Shown here: piece by piece, positions 35,002 to 45,217 of the stretch
Numbering within the stretch: the first letter of the stretch is position 1
Layout of the letters: every line of letters starts with the position of its first letter
NCBI RefSeq assembly: GCF_016827595.1
Contig: NZ_JAECMS010000001.1
Coordinates: forward strand, 919,655-983,654
Length of the DNA: 64,000 nt
Reading direction: 5' to 3'
DNA from: Luteirhabdus pelagi
Lineage (GTDB): Bacteria > Bacteroidota > Bacteroidia > Flavobacteriales > Flavobacteriaceae
The notes under the pieces: generated by a model
Database searches by the model: none
What the model was told of the DNA's origin: nothing
Seen by the model: the letters and a program-made list of their open reading frames with translations, nothing else
Made by a program: the position numbers and the translations under genes

Positions 35002-37440
35002 ATGAACCGAAACCTCACTTATTTTATCGGTCTGCTATTGCTATGGAGCCTCGTTGCTTGCGATGCTACAGTAGCGAAAAAGGCACCGCTGGAGAACTTC
35101 ATTCCTTCCGATTCTGAATTGGTGCTAAAGATCAATGACTTCAACACCCTAAAGGCAGATTTATCCAATAACGAGGTATTACAAAAATTTGTAAGCGACA
35201 TCGAATTCCTTCAGAAAGAGAATCCGTTTTACAATCAGCTTCACCCTAAAGGAAGCAGCATCATAAGTTTCACTAAAAGAAATGATAGCGTAACCGACAT
35301 TACCTTTGTTTCCCATTTGGACAGTAGTTTATTTCAACTCGATAGTATCAAGGATCGATCTGTGGAGACCTTAGTAATCGATTCGGACACCTTACAGCGT
35401 ATTGTTCTTCAGAATAAAACCATGACTGCTACCCGCAAAGACAGTGTGTTTATCGTCAGTAGTTCCCAAAAAATCGTTCAAGACTTACTGAATTCCAAAT
35501 CTAACGCTTCCCCTTCATTCCAAAAAGCCTATCAGGTGATGCAATCGGCAGAAGTTATGCTGTTGAACCCAAAACCGAAATGGCGTCAGAACGATTCCTT
35601 ATCCTTTACCCTTGCCTCACAATTGGCCTTAGACCTAAAGCTTTCACCCTCGTCCATCCAAGCTAACGGAATTGTACTAAAGTCGACCGACAGCACCGAA
35701 CTGCTTTCCATTTTTGAAGGTCAGCTTCCGCAATCGAATGAAATTGCTCAAGTAGCCCCAACCTCCGCACGATCGGTGTTTTCATTTGGCTATAGCGACG
35801 CGTCACGACTGCTTCAACAATTGGCAAAATTTAGAGGCGATTCCACCGCTACAACACCTTCACCCATATTGGAATCGCTAAAGGAAATCGCTGAGATTTC
35901 AGTGCCCGAAGGAAACGCAATCGCCATGCACAGCATTGATCCTTCCCTTACGGAAGAAGCCTTTGCCCCTTTTCTTTCAGAAATTGAAAGCTTCCGAAAT
36001 ACAACGTTATACAGTTTCGATCAACCACAGTTTTTTAAGGAAACCTTTCAACCCTTGCTTACGATAGAGGCCTCTATTTTATTTCAATTGGAAGACTTTT
36101 TCCTCTTAGCAGAAAACCAAGCTGTAGCCGAATCGCTTATTACGGCCTATACGAATGAAGCCTGTGTAAATAGCATGCCCTATTATGAACAAGCATCGAA
36201 ACAGCTAAGTTCGGCGACTACCTTGGCATGGATGCGCTTTCAAGATCAGGCACCGAGTTTGTTCACACAATTATTATCAGAATCTTTTGCTGAAAAAATG
36301 CAGGCGAGTTCTTTTTCAAGTTATCCTTTTGCCATGCTTCAGTTTAGTAACGACCGTGATTTTGCGCATGTGAACTTGGTATGTTCCGAAGTGAAGTCTT
36401 CACAGCAAATAGCTTCATCAGGGGTAAGCGAACGCTTCAATGTTGCGCTGGACAAAACAGTATTAAACGGCCCCTATTTCTTCAGCAACCATCGTACAAA
36501 CGGATTGGATGTGGTGGTTCAGGATATTGGAAATACGTTGTACTTAGTTTCCGAAGAAGGTAAAACCCTTTGGACAAAACAACTTGAAGGGCCGATACTG
36601 GGGAAAATTCAGGAAGTCGACATCTTGCGAAATGGTAAAAAGCAGCTCGCTTTCGCCACCTCACATAAAGTATACATATTAGACCGAACAGGACGTCCCG
36701 TAGCGCCATTCCCCATGAGCTTTCGGGACGAAATTACGCAACCGCTTTCGGTATTCGACTATGACAATAATCGGAACTATCGGTTTGTTGTGACCCAAGG
36801 TCGGGAGTTGTTTATGTACAATCAGAAAGGACAGTCGGTAAAAGGGTTTACTTTCGACAAGGCTTCATCAGAAGTCGTACTGCCGCCACAACATATTCGG
36901 ATGGGCAACAAGGATTATATAATTGTGGCAGAAAAGAATGGGAAGCTCAATATTCTTCACCGAACCGGAAAGACACGGGTTACCGTAAAAGAGAAGTTTG
37001 AATTTTCAGATATTCCTATCGCAGAGGAAGGAACCTCTTTTGTTATTATCACAAAAGACAATACCAAGGTTTCTATCTCGCAGAGCGGAAGGGTTGAACG
37101 TCAGCCATTGAATGTTTCCAATAGCTATCATTTTGCTGTTCAAGGTGCTATAAAAGCTACCTTGGACGATAATCTGCTTCGCATTAATGGAAAATTGATT
37201 GAATTGCCGTTTGGAATTTATACCGCACCAAAGTTATATCGTATCGGTCGTGAAACCTATGTAACGGTGACGGAAACACAGGAAAAACGAACCCATGTTT
37301 TTACGCGTTTAGGAGAAAGCGTTTCGAACTTTCCTGTATATGGAACAAGTGAAGCCGAAATTGCAAGTCCGAGTAACAGCTCACGAAAATACCTAACCGT
37401 TCGCGGCGACGAAAATCACGTGTTGCTGTATTCTTTTTAG
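35002..37440 (+). CDS. Large lipoprotein of unknown function
   Basis: This 812-residue protein has a type II signal (YFIGLLLLWSLVAC, Cys20). The N-terminal half (about 30-460) is of the kind seen in DUF3352-like proteins, with repeated alternating helical and strand segments. The C-terminal part (about 490-812) contains repeat-like strands (YLVSEEGKTLWTKQ, KVYILDRTGRPVAPFP, LFMYNQKGQSVKGFT) resembling a beta-propeller. The role is unknown; it occurs next to rnhB. Its stop overlaps the convergent rhodanese gene by four bases. Confidence 0.75.
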   Translation: MNRNLTYFIGLLLLWSLVACDATVAKKAPLENFIPSDSELVLKINDFNTLKADLSNNEVLQKFVSDIEFLQKENPFYNQLHPKGSSIISFTKRNDSVTDITFVSHLDSSLFQLDSIKDRSVETLVIDSDTLQRIVLQNKTMTATRKDSVFIVSSSQKIVQDLLNSKSNASPSFQKAYQVMQSAEVMLLNPKPKWRQNDSLSFTLASQLALDLKLSPSSIQANGIVLKSTDSTELLSIFEGQLPQSNEIAQVAPTSARSVFSFGYSDASRLLQQLAKFRGDSTATTPSPILESLKEIAEISVPEGNAIAMHSIDPSLTEEAFAPFLSEIESFRNTTLYSFDQPQFFKETFQPLLTIEASILFQLEDFFLLAENQAVAESLITAYTNEACVNSMPYYEQASKQLSSATTLAWMRFQDQAPSLFTQLLSESFAEKMQASSFSSYPFAMLQFSNDRDFAHVNLVCSEVKSSQQIASSGVSERFNVALDKTVLNGPYFFSNHRTNGLDVVVQDIGNTLYLVSEEGKTLWTKQLEGPILGKIQEVDILRNGKKQLAFATSHKVYILDRTGRPVAPFPMSFRDEITQPLSVFDYDNNRNYRFVVTQGRELFMYNQKGQSVKGFTFDKASSEVVLPPQHIRMGNKDYIIVAEKNGKLNILHRTGKTRVTVKEKFEFSDIPIAEEGTSFVIITKDNTKVSISQSGRVERQPLNVSNSYHFAVQGAIKATLDDNLLRINGKLIELPFGIYTAPKLYRIGRETYVTVTETQEKRTHVFTRLGESVSNFPVYGTSEAEIASPSNSSRKYLTVRGDENHVLLYSF

Positions 37441-37748
37441 GAATCTAGTTTTTTATAAAGGGAATGCCAGCCACCGCCATTCATAACCTCGATATTATGT
37501 TTGCGGAGAATGGCCGCAGCACTTCCGCTTCGCATGCCACTTGCGCAACAGGTAATAATCGGCTTATCCCATTTTTTTATTTGGGCTGCCTTTGAAGTAA
37601 TCTGCTGCAATGGAATATGCTTAGAACCAGGAATCGCCCCGCTATCATATTCGGCCTTTGAGCGCACATCGACGATAATGGCATCGCGCTCTTGAAAGTC
37701 TTTAATCTTTTTTGTTTTATCTCCGAAGAGGAAGCTCAGCAATCCCAT
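37437..37748 (-). CDS. Single-domain rhodanese
   Basis: The start at 37748 is preferred; the upstream in-frame one (37766) adds six residues. This 103-residue cytosolic protein has a rhodanese fold: AIIVDVRSKAEYDSGAIPGS, then the active loop CCASGMRSG with the persulfide-forming Cys. It transfers sulfur or detoxifies thiols. Monocistronic; convergent with the lipoprotein gene. Confidence 0.9.
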   Translation of the reverse strand: MGLLSFLFGDKTKKIKDFQERDAIIVDVRSKAEYDSGAIPGSKHIPLQQITSKAAQIKKWDKPIITCCASGMRSGSAAAILRKHNIEVMNGGGWHSLYKKLDS

Positions 37749-37909
37749 AAAAATCTGTTTTTGCAATTCTATTAGTGCGCAATGGCGCCTCTAAAAATAC
37801 GATTATCCTCACTTTTGGAAAAGCATTTCTGCCTACAGTTAAAACAGGAAACCTATTCAACTCATATTCATAATATTATCTATATTTATAATGACAAACC
37901 TTTTTCAGT

Positions 37910-40852
37910 GTGAAATCGCTACTTTATATCTGTTGCCTTTTTGTGGGCTTTTCACTGGGTGCACAGGCTCAAAACAGTAATTTAAAAACACAGGATTCAC
38001 TGCTGTTATCTTCCTATAAACAGAAAATAGCGCAGTATGTCAATCCCCTTCCGGACAGTGCCCTTTACTACGCTCGCAACTATAAATCGGTTGCAAAAGA
38101 CCTCGATTATGATATTGGAATCGCCGATGGCGATTATCTTTTGGGCGCCTGTTATAAACGCATTGAAAAGATTGATAGCGCTATTTTCCATTTTCAAAAA
38201 TCGAGGGAGCTCTCGCAGAATATTCAATATGATTTGGGGAAAGGCAGGGCCTTAAACAACTTGTCGCGAACCTATTATGTGATTGGTAAAATGGATAGTT
38301 CTATCGTTTCAGCTAAGGAAGCGATAGAGAGCGTCATCCCAATAGAGAATCCCAGCGCAAAACTCATACTAGCAGATTCCTATATAGCATTATCGACAGC
38401 CTATGCTCGAAAAAATATGATGAAAGAGGCGATTGAGCCACTATTGTTAGCCGATTCGCTTCATCGTAAATCACCGTTACGCCCCGATATCATTGCCGCT
38501 GCATATCAAGCCTTAGGCAGTATTTACTTAGATTTGGAAGAATACGATTCTGCCGTCACTCAATTTGAAAAAGCCAATAGCGAATTTTCAAAATTACCGG
38601 AAACGGTTGTTCCATTTTATCTGAACACCACCAATGTTTTTATGGGAAAAGCATTTTTGGAAAATGATCAGCTCATCAAGGCCGATAGTTTACTGAGGCA
38701 GTCTTATTCGTACTTTACAAAAGCAGAGGATTTTCGTCTTGTTGCCGAAATAGCGACTTACTTGGGACAACTCGCATTAAAGAAAAATGACCCCATTCAA
38801 GCAAACTCTTTTTATGAAGAAAGCTATAGGTTACATAAGGCAAGTGAAAGACCTTATGAAGCGGGATTGGCCGCTATTGAATTGGCAAACTTATCGCTTT
38901 CCAAAAATCAACCGGATAAAGCATTACAGTTTCTCAACGATGCCGAATCATTGAATGCAGAAGCGCAGAACAGTCGATTACGTCAAGACATTCTCTTTAG
39001 CAAAGCGGAAGTATATAGTTTGAAAGGAAATTATAAGCTCGCATTTAATCTTAGTCGTCGTGCCAAAAAACTACAGGATTCCCTTCAAAATGTTCAAAAT
39101 GCAGCCCAAATTAAAGAGATTGAAGCCTTATATGAAACTGAAAGTCGGGATCGAGAGATTGCATTGCTTACTTCCCAGAATGAACTGGCTGCCCAGCAAA
39201 AAAAGAATCAGCGAAATTTATTTGCAGCAGGTTTGGGGGTTACAACGCTGGCAGGTTTGTTTTTCTTCTTTCAATATCGCAATCGACAGAAGACCACTCG
39301 TAAGTTGAAGGAGCTGGATCGTGCGAAGTCTACATTCTTTGCTAATATCTCTCATGAATTTCGCACACCGTTGACGCTTATTAAAGGACCTTTAGAAGAT
39401 CAATTGGAACGGCAACAGCAACAGGATGCTTCACGGAAAAACCTTTTGAATGCGCATCGCAGTGCTGAACGGTTGGAGCGATTGGTAGAACAGTTATTGG
39501 CTTTGTCTAAGCTCGAGAGTGGGACGTTCAGTCTTCATGTTCAACCCGATAGCTTATATCGTTTTTTGAGTGTTCAAGTGGAAGCGTTTCATTTTCTGGC
39601 AGCTGAACAAAACATCACCATCACTACCGATTTCAATCTAAAAGAAGAAGAGCTTCATTGGTTCGATCGCGATGCATTGGAAAAAATATGTGTCAACCTT
39701 ATCGGAAATGCTTGTAAATACACTCCTGAGAAACATTCCGTTTTGGTTGAAGCAGCGGTTGAAAAAGGATTTCTGCAACTTGCCGTTCAGAATACGGGAG
39801 TGCACTTTAACGAACACCAACAGGCGAAGGTCTTTGACCGATTTTATCAAGTTGAACAGCACGGCAGCGGTTCGGGTATTGGTTTGGCCCTCACCAAGGA
39901 ACTGGTCGAATTACACAAAGGCACTATTCATGTTGTTAGTGAAGCGAACGAAATTACGTTCCGAGTAGCACTTCCTGTAACACAATCCTATTTTTCAGAA
40001 AAAGAACAATTACATGAGCAATGGCATCTTTCTGATGATACAGAAATTATCCAACCTGAAATCGTTCCAGAAGTAGAAGAACTTTTATTGGAAGACGCCC
40101 CAGTTCTTTTGATTGTAGAGGATGCCAGGGATGTTCGTGAATACATTGCGACTATTTTTGAAAGCTCCTACAAAGTCATTACAGCAGAACAAGGCGAGGA
40201 AGGCTTCTCGATAGCGAAAGAAGTGGTTCCCGACATCATTATTAGCGATGTCATGATGCCAATTTCAGATGGCTTCGAATTTACCCATAAATGCAAATCG
40301 CATCAGCTTACATCACACATCCCCATACTTCTTTTAACAGCAAAAGGCAAAACAGCCGATCAAATTGAAGGCTTGGAAAAAGGTGCCGATGCCTATGTAA
40401 AAAAACCCTTTAGTCCGAAACTTTTAAAAGCGCGAGTGGAAAACCTTTTGGAAAACCGTCGAAAGCTCCATGAGCGTTTTTCCCAGGAATTGATACTGGT
40501 TCCAAAAGAAATAAAAGTTTCATCTCAAGAAGAGAAATTTTTAAAACGGTTACAGGAGGTATTGGACAATCATGTAACCGATCCTGATTTTACCGCTACA
40601 AAATTTAGCGAACAGATGGGCATGAGCCGAATGCAGCTTCATAGAAAGCTGAAAGGCATCATAGGAGTTAGCAGTACGGAGCTACTAAAAGACCAACGCC
40701 TAAAACTTGCTAAAAATCTTCTCAAGGACAACAAAGCCTCCATTTCAGAAATCGGATATATGGTAGGCTTTAATGATCCCTCCTATTTTAGTAAGTGTTT
40801 TAAACAAGCGTTTGGTACTGCTCCCTCGGCCTATGTAGAAGCGTCTGAATAG
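37910..40852 (+). CDS. TPR-containing one-piece hybrid two-component regulator
   Basis: This 980-residue protein has a GTG start. Signal peptide (about 1-21), periplasmic TPR array (about 60-400), membrane helix (437-454), HisKA with His482 (FANISHEFRTPLTLIKG), HATPase (about 590-690; N-box CVNLIGNACKYTPE, G-box GSGSGIGLAL), receiver (about 730-845; IIISDVMMP, Asp780; Lys832), AraC DNA-binding (about 880-980; MSRMQLHRKLKG, GYMVGFNDPSYFSKCFKQAF). The G1 box reads QNTGVHF, with Asn in place of the usual Asp. TPRs replace the beta-propeller sensor of polysaccharide-type hybrids. It probably senses an envelope ligand and controls nearby genes. Confidence 0.93.
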   Translation: MKSLLYICCLFVGFSLGAQAQNSNLKTQDSLLLSSYKQKIAQYVNPLPDSALYYARNYKSVAKDLDYDIGIADGDYLLGACYKRIEKIDSAIFHFQKSRELSQNIQYDLGKGRALNNLSRTYYVIGKMDSSIVSAKEAIESVIPIENPSAKLILADSYIALSTAYARKNMMKEAIEPLLLADSLHRKSPLRPDIIAAAYQALGSIYLDLEEYDSAVTQFEKANSEFSKLPETVVPFYLNTTNVFMGKAFLENDQLIKADSLLRQSYSYFTKAEDFRLVAEIATYLGQLALKKNDPIQANSFYEESYRLHKASERPYEAGLAAIELANLSLSKNQPDKALQFLNDAESLNAEAQNSRLRQDILFSKAEVYSLKGNYKLAFNLSRRAKKLQDSLQNVQNAAQIKEIEALYETESRDREIALLTSQNELAAQQKKNQRNLFAAGLGVTTLAGLFFFFQYRNRQKTTRKLKELDRAKSTFFANISHEFRTPLTLIKGPLEDQLERQQQQDASRKNLLNAHRSAERLERLVEQLLALSKLESGTFSLHVQPDSLYRFLSVQVEAFHFLAAEQNITITTDFNLKEEELHWFDRDALEKICVNLIGNACKYTPEKHSVLVEAAVEKGFLQLAVQNTGVHFNEHQQAKVFDRFYQVEQHGSGSGIGLALTKELVELHKGTIHVVSEANEITFRVALPVTQSYFSEKEQLHEQWHLSDDTEIIQPEIVPEVEELLLEDAPVLLIVEDARDVREYIATIFESSYKVITAEQGEEGFSIAKEVVPDIIISDVMMPISDGFEFTHKCKSHQLTSHIPILLLTAKGKTADQIEGLEKGADAYVKKPFSPKLLKARVENLLENRRKLHERFSQELILVPKEIKVSSQEEKFLKRLQEVLDNHVTDPDFTATKFSEQMGMSRMQLHRKLKGIIGVSSTELLKDQRLKLAKNLLKDNKASISEIGYMVGFNDPSYFSKCFKQAFGTAPSAYVEASE

Positions 40853-41123
40853 CTTTTAGCAACCCTTTCTATTCTTCATTGTTACAGATGTTTTAGTGAT
40901 TGTTACATTCTTACCAGCCGAATATATACTTCCCCAATACATTTGAGAAGCATTAATGATATGTTCGTTTTATGCATAGTTTTTTACTCCCTGCATAGTG
41001 AATGCCTTGTTGCGATCAAAAGTAATTAGGGATACTTCAAAAGTGCTACTATCCATTAAAGAATAGGGGATTGCTTTCTTTTCCTTATCCAGATGATAGT
41101 AAATTTTCGTACTCCCCACTTTT
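40853..41123. other. Gene-free stretch before the exported-protein cluster
   Basis: There is no convincing gene. A frame open from 41026 reads GILQKCYYPLKNRGLL and SFPYPDDSKFSYSP before a stop at 41125; just there the 53-codon ORF at 41124 begins in the next frame. This suggests a frameshifted longer gene, but chance cannot be excluded. Confidence 0.35.
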
Positions 41124-41285
41124 ATGAAGAAGCAAGAAACAATTTATGAAGCGAAGCTTCCATGGATTCCAGGTCAGCATATTTATTTGGATACCAAAAA
41201 TTTAAACGAGGGGTCGTACACGCTTCACATTAAACACGGAAATAAGATCATTAAACAAACGCATTTTCAAATTAAAGCAACATGA
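41124..41285 (+). CDS. Small ORF coupled to the next gene, possibly a gene remnant
   Basis: The ORF has 53 codons from an ATG at 41124 to TGA 41283-41285, sharing ATGA with the next gene's start. The peptide has a beta-rich look (LPWIPGQHIYLDTKNL, GSYTLHIKHGNKIIKQ), like the last strands of an extracellular beta-sandwich. It lacks a signal peptide. It is most likely the 3' end of a longer gene broken upstream, or a small coupled protein. Confidence 0.45.
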   Translation: MKKQETIYEAKLPWIPGQHIYLDTKNLNEGSYTLHIKHGNKIIKQTHFQIKAT

Positions 41286-42595
41286 AAACTGTACTCGCAA
41301 CGCTCATTTTTATGATGTGCATCTGCTCCACCACATGGGCACAACCTTTTACCTTAGACAAAGACTTAAAGCCATTCCTATTGGAGTTAAAACCCAATGA
41401 AAACGGTAAGGGAAAACTCGTTATAACAAATGCCGACTTAAATTCTGAAACACTTTATTATTATGTAAAGGGACATACCATGTTTGAATTCGTGGATGTG
41501 TATGTTTTTAGCAACTACAATAATGCCTCCTTTACGGTAGAATTGGTGGATAGCAATTGGAAGGATGTCGTCTACTCCGAAAATACTGCAACCGCAGAAG
41601 AAGGAATCGTGAATTTTAAATTTAGGGATTATGGCGATTTTGGTATAAGAATTATTCCTGGCGACGAGGCCGCTAATATTACGATTGCTGCCAGTACCAC
41701 CGAACCCTCCAAGACATATCTCCCCTCACCTTTTGTAAAGATGAAGGAGTCGGAAGCAGCGGTTACCAATACTGCCGGTATGGCCTCGCAACCATCAGGT
41801 ACTACAGGCGAAAGCACACCGATGTGGATGTATATTGCCTTGGGAGTGGCAGGGCTACTTATAGCGCTTCTGGCAGGCGTACTACTAGGCAGGCGAAAAA
41901 AGTCCGTTTCGTTACTGCTACTCCTATTATGGGGAGGATTTGCTATGGCCCAACAACATGATGGAGTTATCTGGCATGATAAGGACACGTATGAGGACTG
42001 GTTGGATTCTGAGCGACCAAGCAATAGCAATATTCCAAATCCTATAGAAATGGGAAAACGATGGGATAAATTCGAAAAAGACCTTAGTAGCAATACCGAT
42101 AAAGCGGTAGGAATGTATACAATAGCTACATCTATGTATGATAAATATCAAGGGTTGACCGATTGCTTGAGCAATACCCCTCCACCTGGTGCCCCAAGTA
42201 TTCCTAGCTTTTGTGAAACCCAACAATGCAAGGATTGCTTTGTGGATGCGCGAAACCTGTTACAAGAGAATCGCTATACATTCGAGCAGCTTAAAACCAT
42301 ATACAGCTGTACTTCCGATTTTGCCAACACAGCCATTGCTTTCGGAAACAGTTTTTCAACGCTGCCGGGCGGGAGTGGAATAGGATGGAGTTTTCAACGA
42401 ATAAAAATTGAAAAGTCGCTTAAGACCTTGAAAAAGTCTTATGACAAAAAGTATAACGAACTCCTATCCTCACAGTTTGACATTCTTATGATGTTGAATG
42501 ATTGTGAAGCACAACACGGTATTCCAGACTGGTACGATCGTTTTGGACATTTATTGCATGAATATACCTCCATGGCCTATAAAAGACCCAACTAA
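41282..42595 (+). CDS. Exported membrane protein with an internal second signal-like segment
   Basis: This 437-residue protein has signal peptide 1-21 (ICSTTWAQ), then a beta-rich ectodomain (about 22-150) and a linker. A membrane helix (181-203) is followed at once by RRKK and a second hydrophobic run ending GGFAMAQQ (208-225), which looks exactly like a signal peptide. Residues 226-437 contain several cysteines (DCLSNTPPPG, CETQQCKDC, IYSCTS, LNDCEAQHG) and helices. The layout suggests fusion of two exported proteins. It is part of a run of four genes, 41282-45907, all exported. Confidence 0.7.
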   Translation: MKTVLATLIFMMCICSTTWAQPFTLDKDLKPFLLELKPNENGKGKLVITNADLNSETLYYYVKGHTMFEFVDVYVFSNYNNASFTVELVDSNWKDVVYSENTATAEEGIVNFKFRDYGDFGIRIIPGDEAANITIAASTTEPSKTYLPSPFVKMKESEAAVTNTAGMASQPSGTTGESTPMWMYIALGVAGLLIALLAGVLLGRRKKSVSLLLLLLWGGFAMAQQHDGVIWHDKDTYEDWLDSERPSNSNIPNPIEMGKRWDKFEKDLSSNTDKAVGMYTIATSMYDKYQGLTDCLSNTPPPGAPSIPSFCETQQCKDCFVDARNLLQENRYTFEQLKTIYSCTSDFANTAIAFGNSFSTLPGGSGIGWSFQRIKIEKSLKTLKKSYDKKYNELLSSQFDILMMLNDCEAQHGIPDWYDRFGHLLHEYTSMAYKRPN

Positions 42596-42596
42596 G

Positions 42597-44366
42597 ATGA
42601 AGTCATTATCAATAGTTATCATATTCGCGTTATTGCTTTTTCAAAGCTGTAAAGAGGCAACTGAAACCGAAATCGCAGTACCAGAAGCAACCATATCTGA
42701 AGTTTCGGAAGAAGAGGATATCGACCTATTTTCAGAAGTTGATGAAGCAGGTTGGGAAATGAGTGCGGAAGCAGAAGAAGGGCTTCAAGCTTTTGAAAAA
42801 TTTCTGGAAAGCACTGAAACATTCGCTATCGAAATAAAGTATGAGCGCTTGCTGAAAAAACACGGCCTTGATCGCGAAGAGGTCGAGCATCTTCAAAAAT
42901 TGATATCGACCAATCGGAATAGCAACGATTGGAGCAACTCGGAAGTACTGACTGCCGATTTCAAAAATAGAATGGAAGAAGCAGGCGTTTCTTTATCCCT
43001 TGAAGAAGCCGAAGCCTTGATTGAAGCAAGTGAAGCGAGCAACCGGCAAGCATTGACCTCAAAATACAACACACTCCAAGCCCGAGGGAAGATTAATGAA
43101 GCCTTACAGCAATTAGGAACACGCGAAGAAGGCTTTTTGGAAGAAAACCTCAGCACCTATAACCGCAACGATAATAAGAAACGGCTTACGACACTTTCAA
43201 AATTGGCGAAGAGTACTTCAGAAACAGAAACCCGTGCAGTACTGATGGACTATTACCAAATTTCCGAAAAGGAGGTTCGGTTATTGGAATCCGTTCCGGC
43301 ATTCTTCAACAAAATCCCTTCAGAGAAAGAAGCAAAAAGTGCCAACGAATACCAATTTCCAAAAGAAATTAAAGACCATTTGAATAGCGGCCAAGCAACA
43401 GGTCCATTTCAAACGTTAGTTACCGAGGCTTTGGAACAAAAAAGAACCTTGGCTAGTAAATTCATCGAAGAAGCTTCAAAAGCTCGAAAGCGTTTCTATC
43501 ATGAGAATCCTGAGTGGGACAATGCCAGTAACTCGGTAGACAACACTTATATAGATGAACGAGGGAACTTTATTTTTCTACCCATTGGCGATCGCTCATT
43601 TGCCGATGTCATTGCTTCACAAGCAATAGGTAGAGGTGGGGCCCATCCTGAAGGTGCTTTAGGAGTGCCGGATATGTCCATCCAACGGTTTCACGATGTA
43701 GACCCGAACATCTGCAATCTCGGACTATCAGGAAGTATTACCCTCAAATTCATCGATAATACGCTTACCGATGTAAATGGACCTGATTTATATGTTTTTG
43801 AAATGGGCGCTATTGAACCTACGAAATTGGAAATTTCAAAAACGGGCAGCGAATGGATAGAAGTGGGCAAAATAGAGGGAGGAACCGCGAGTGTGGACAT
43901 CGCACCTTATGTTTCAAAAGCTGACACGTTTCAATACGTTCGCCTTACAGATCTGAAGACCCCCAGTGGTATCCCAGGGGCCGATATTGATGCGGTGGCT
44001 GCCATTGGAGGCGCTATGCTCTTATCGGTAAACAGTTCGGTACTGTTCGATTCTGGGTCCTATTCGCTTCGGGATTCCGCTGTAGCTGCGCTTTCAGAAC
44101 TTTCGGAGACCATTCAACAATTTCCAAAAGGGATGGTGGAAGTACAAGGTCATACCGATAGCGATGGTAGTGCAGAACAAAACAAGACACTCTCCTTAAA
44201 ACGCGCACAGGCCGTTGCTCAAGTATTAAAAAAGCAATTGTCTGATGGCTTCACCATAACATCAAAAGGGTTTGGTGAAACAAATCCGATAGTAGAAAAC
44301 AATTCCCCAGAAAACAAACAAACAAATAGAAGAGTTGAAATTCTCATTTCACCCAAAAACCACTAA
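42597..44366 (+). CDS. OmpA-family lipoprotein
   Basis: Start at ATG 42597, one base after the previous stop. This 589-residue protein has lipidated Cys18 (FALLLFQSC). There is a Glu-rich helical region (about 20-330). A conserved extracellular module at about 335-470 has GGAHPEGALGVPDM, LSGSITLKFIDN, GPDLYVFEMG and PGADIDAVAAIGG. The C-terminal OmpA/MotB peptidoglycan-binding domain (about 478-589) has VEVQGHTDSDGSAEQNKTLS, LSLKRAQAVAQVL and NRRVEILI. It probably anchors a surface assembly to the cell wall. Cotranscribed with its neighbours. Confidence 0.88.
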   Translation: MKSLSIVIIFALLLFQSCKEATETEIAVPEATISEVSEEEDIDLFSEVDEAGWEMSAEAEEGLQAFEKFLESTETFAIEIKYERLLKKHGLDREEVEHLQKLISTNRNSNDWSNSEVLTADFKNRMEEAGVSLSLEEAEALIEASEASNRQALTSKYNTLQARGKINEALQQLGTREEGFLEENLSTYNRNDNKKRLTTLSKLAKSTSETETRAVLMDYYQISEKEVRLLESVPAFFNKIPSEKEAKSANEYQFPKEIKDHLNSGQATGPFQTLVTEALEQKRTLASKFIEEASKARKRFYHENPEWDNASNSVDNTYIDERGNFIFLPIGDRSFADVIASQAIGRGGAHPEGALGVPDMSIQRFHDVDPNICNLGLSGSITLKFIDNTLTDVNGPDLYVFEMGAIEPTKLEISKTGSEWIEVGKIEGGTASVDIAPYVSKADTFQYVRLTDLKTPSGIPGADIDAVAAIGGAMLLSVNSSVLFDSGSYSLRDSAVAALSELSETIQQFPKGMVEVQGHTDSDGSAEQNKTLSLKRAQAVAQVLKKQLSDGFTITSKGFGETNPIVENNSPENKQTNRRVEILISPKNH

Positions 44367-44378
44367 AATTAATTCAGT

Positions 44379-45053
44379 ATGAAACCGACATGTATGTTAA
44401 CCGTATTATTCCTAATTATCTTCACTATTGGCATAGCGCAAGAATGCAGCGACTTTTATCCATTTGAAGAAGGCACCTCCTTTCAAATTACCAGTTATTC
44501 GAGAAAAGGGAAGACCGCTGCCGTGACAGATTATACCATAACCGAAACGAGCGCCTCATCAGCTACGGTGAAGAGTACCTTAAAAGATGACAAAGGTGAA
44601 GTATTGAGCGATGGTGAATTTGTAATCCATTGCAAGAACAATGGTGTTTCCATGGATGTTAAATCGCTTCTGAACCCACAGCTTTTTGACCAATTTAAGG
44701 ATTTCAAAACCGATATTTCTGGAACTGATATCATAATTCCGAACGATCTTTCCGTAGGAATGGCATTGCCCGATGCCACCATGAACATGGCAGTCGATAT
44801 GGGCGGAATTTCTATGAAAATGGATGTTTCCCTAACCGATCGAAAAGTAATTGGCGAAGAGTCGGTCACAACTCCAGCGGGAACTTTCGACTGTTACATC
44901 ATTAGCTATACCTCCAACATCAAAATGGGTATGAATCGTACCGGTACTGCCAAACAATGGTTTGCCAAAGGTGTGGGTATGGTAAAACAAGAAGATTATA
45001 ATAAAAAGGGGAAAATTACCAGCAGTAGCGAACTGACCAAATTTAGCAGGTAG
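44379..45053 (+). CDS. Periplasmic DUF3108-like protein
   Basis: This 224-residue protein has a signal peptide (1-20, ending FTIGIAQ), then a beta-rich fold: CSDFYPFEEGTSFQIT, ESVTTPAGTFDCYIISY and the C-terminal WFAKGVGMVKQEDYNKKGK. This pattern matches the DUF3108-like/TapB-type envelope proteins of Bacteroidota. It starts 12 bases after the OmpA lipoprotein stop and is likely in the same operon. Confidence 0.8.
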   Translation: MKPTCMLTVLFLIIFTIGIAQECSDFYPFEEGTSFQITSYSRKGKTAAVTDYTITETSASSATVKSTLKDDKGEVLSDGEFVIHCKNNGVSMDVKSLLNPQLFDQFKDFKTDISGTDIIIPNDLSVGMALPDATMNMAVDMGGISMKMDVSLTDRKVIGEESVTTPAGTFDCYIISYTSNIKMGMNRTGTAKQWFAKGVGMVKQEDYNKKGKITSSSELTKFSR

Positions 45054-45217
45054 TAGACAGCTCATTACGAGTAGAAGACCAAATTATTTTGCCCTTTTAG
45101 CTACCTACATAGCCGGTTTTCTTCTCTACACACTAGTCGATGAACTATCCATGTGTTTTTGAAGAAAATTGAACGATAACCTACTTATGCTATTCGTACT
45201 ATCTAAATTAAAATAGC

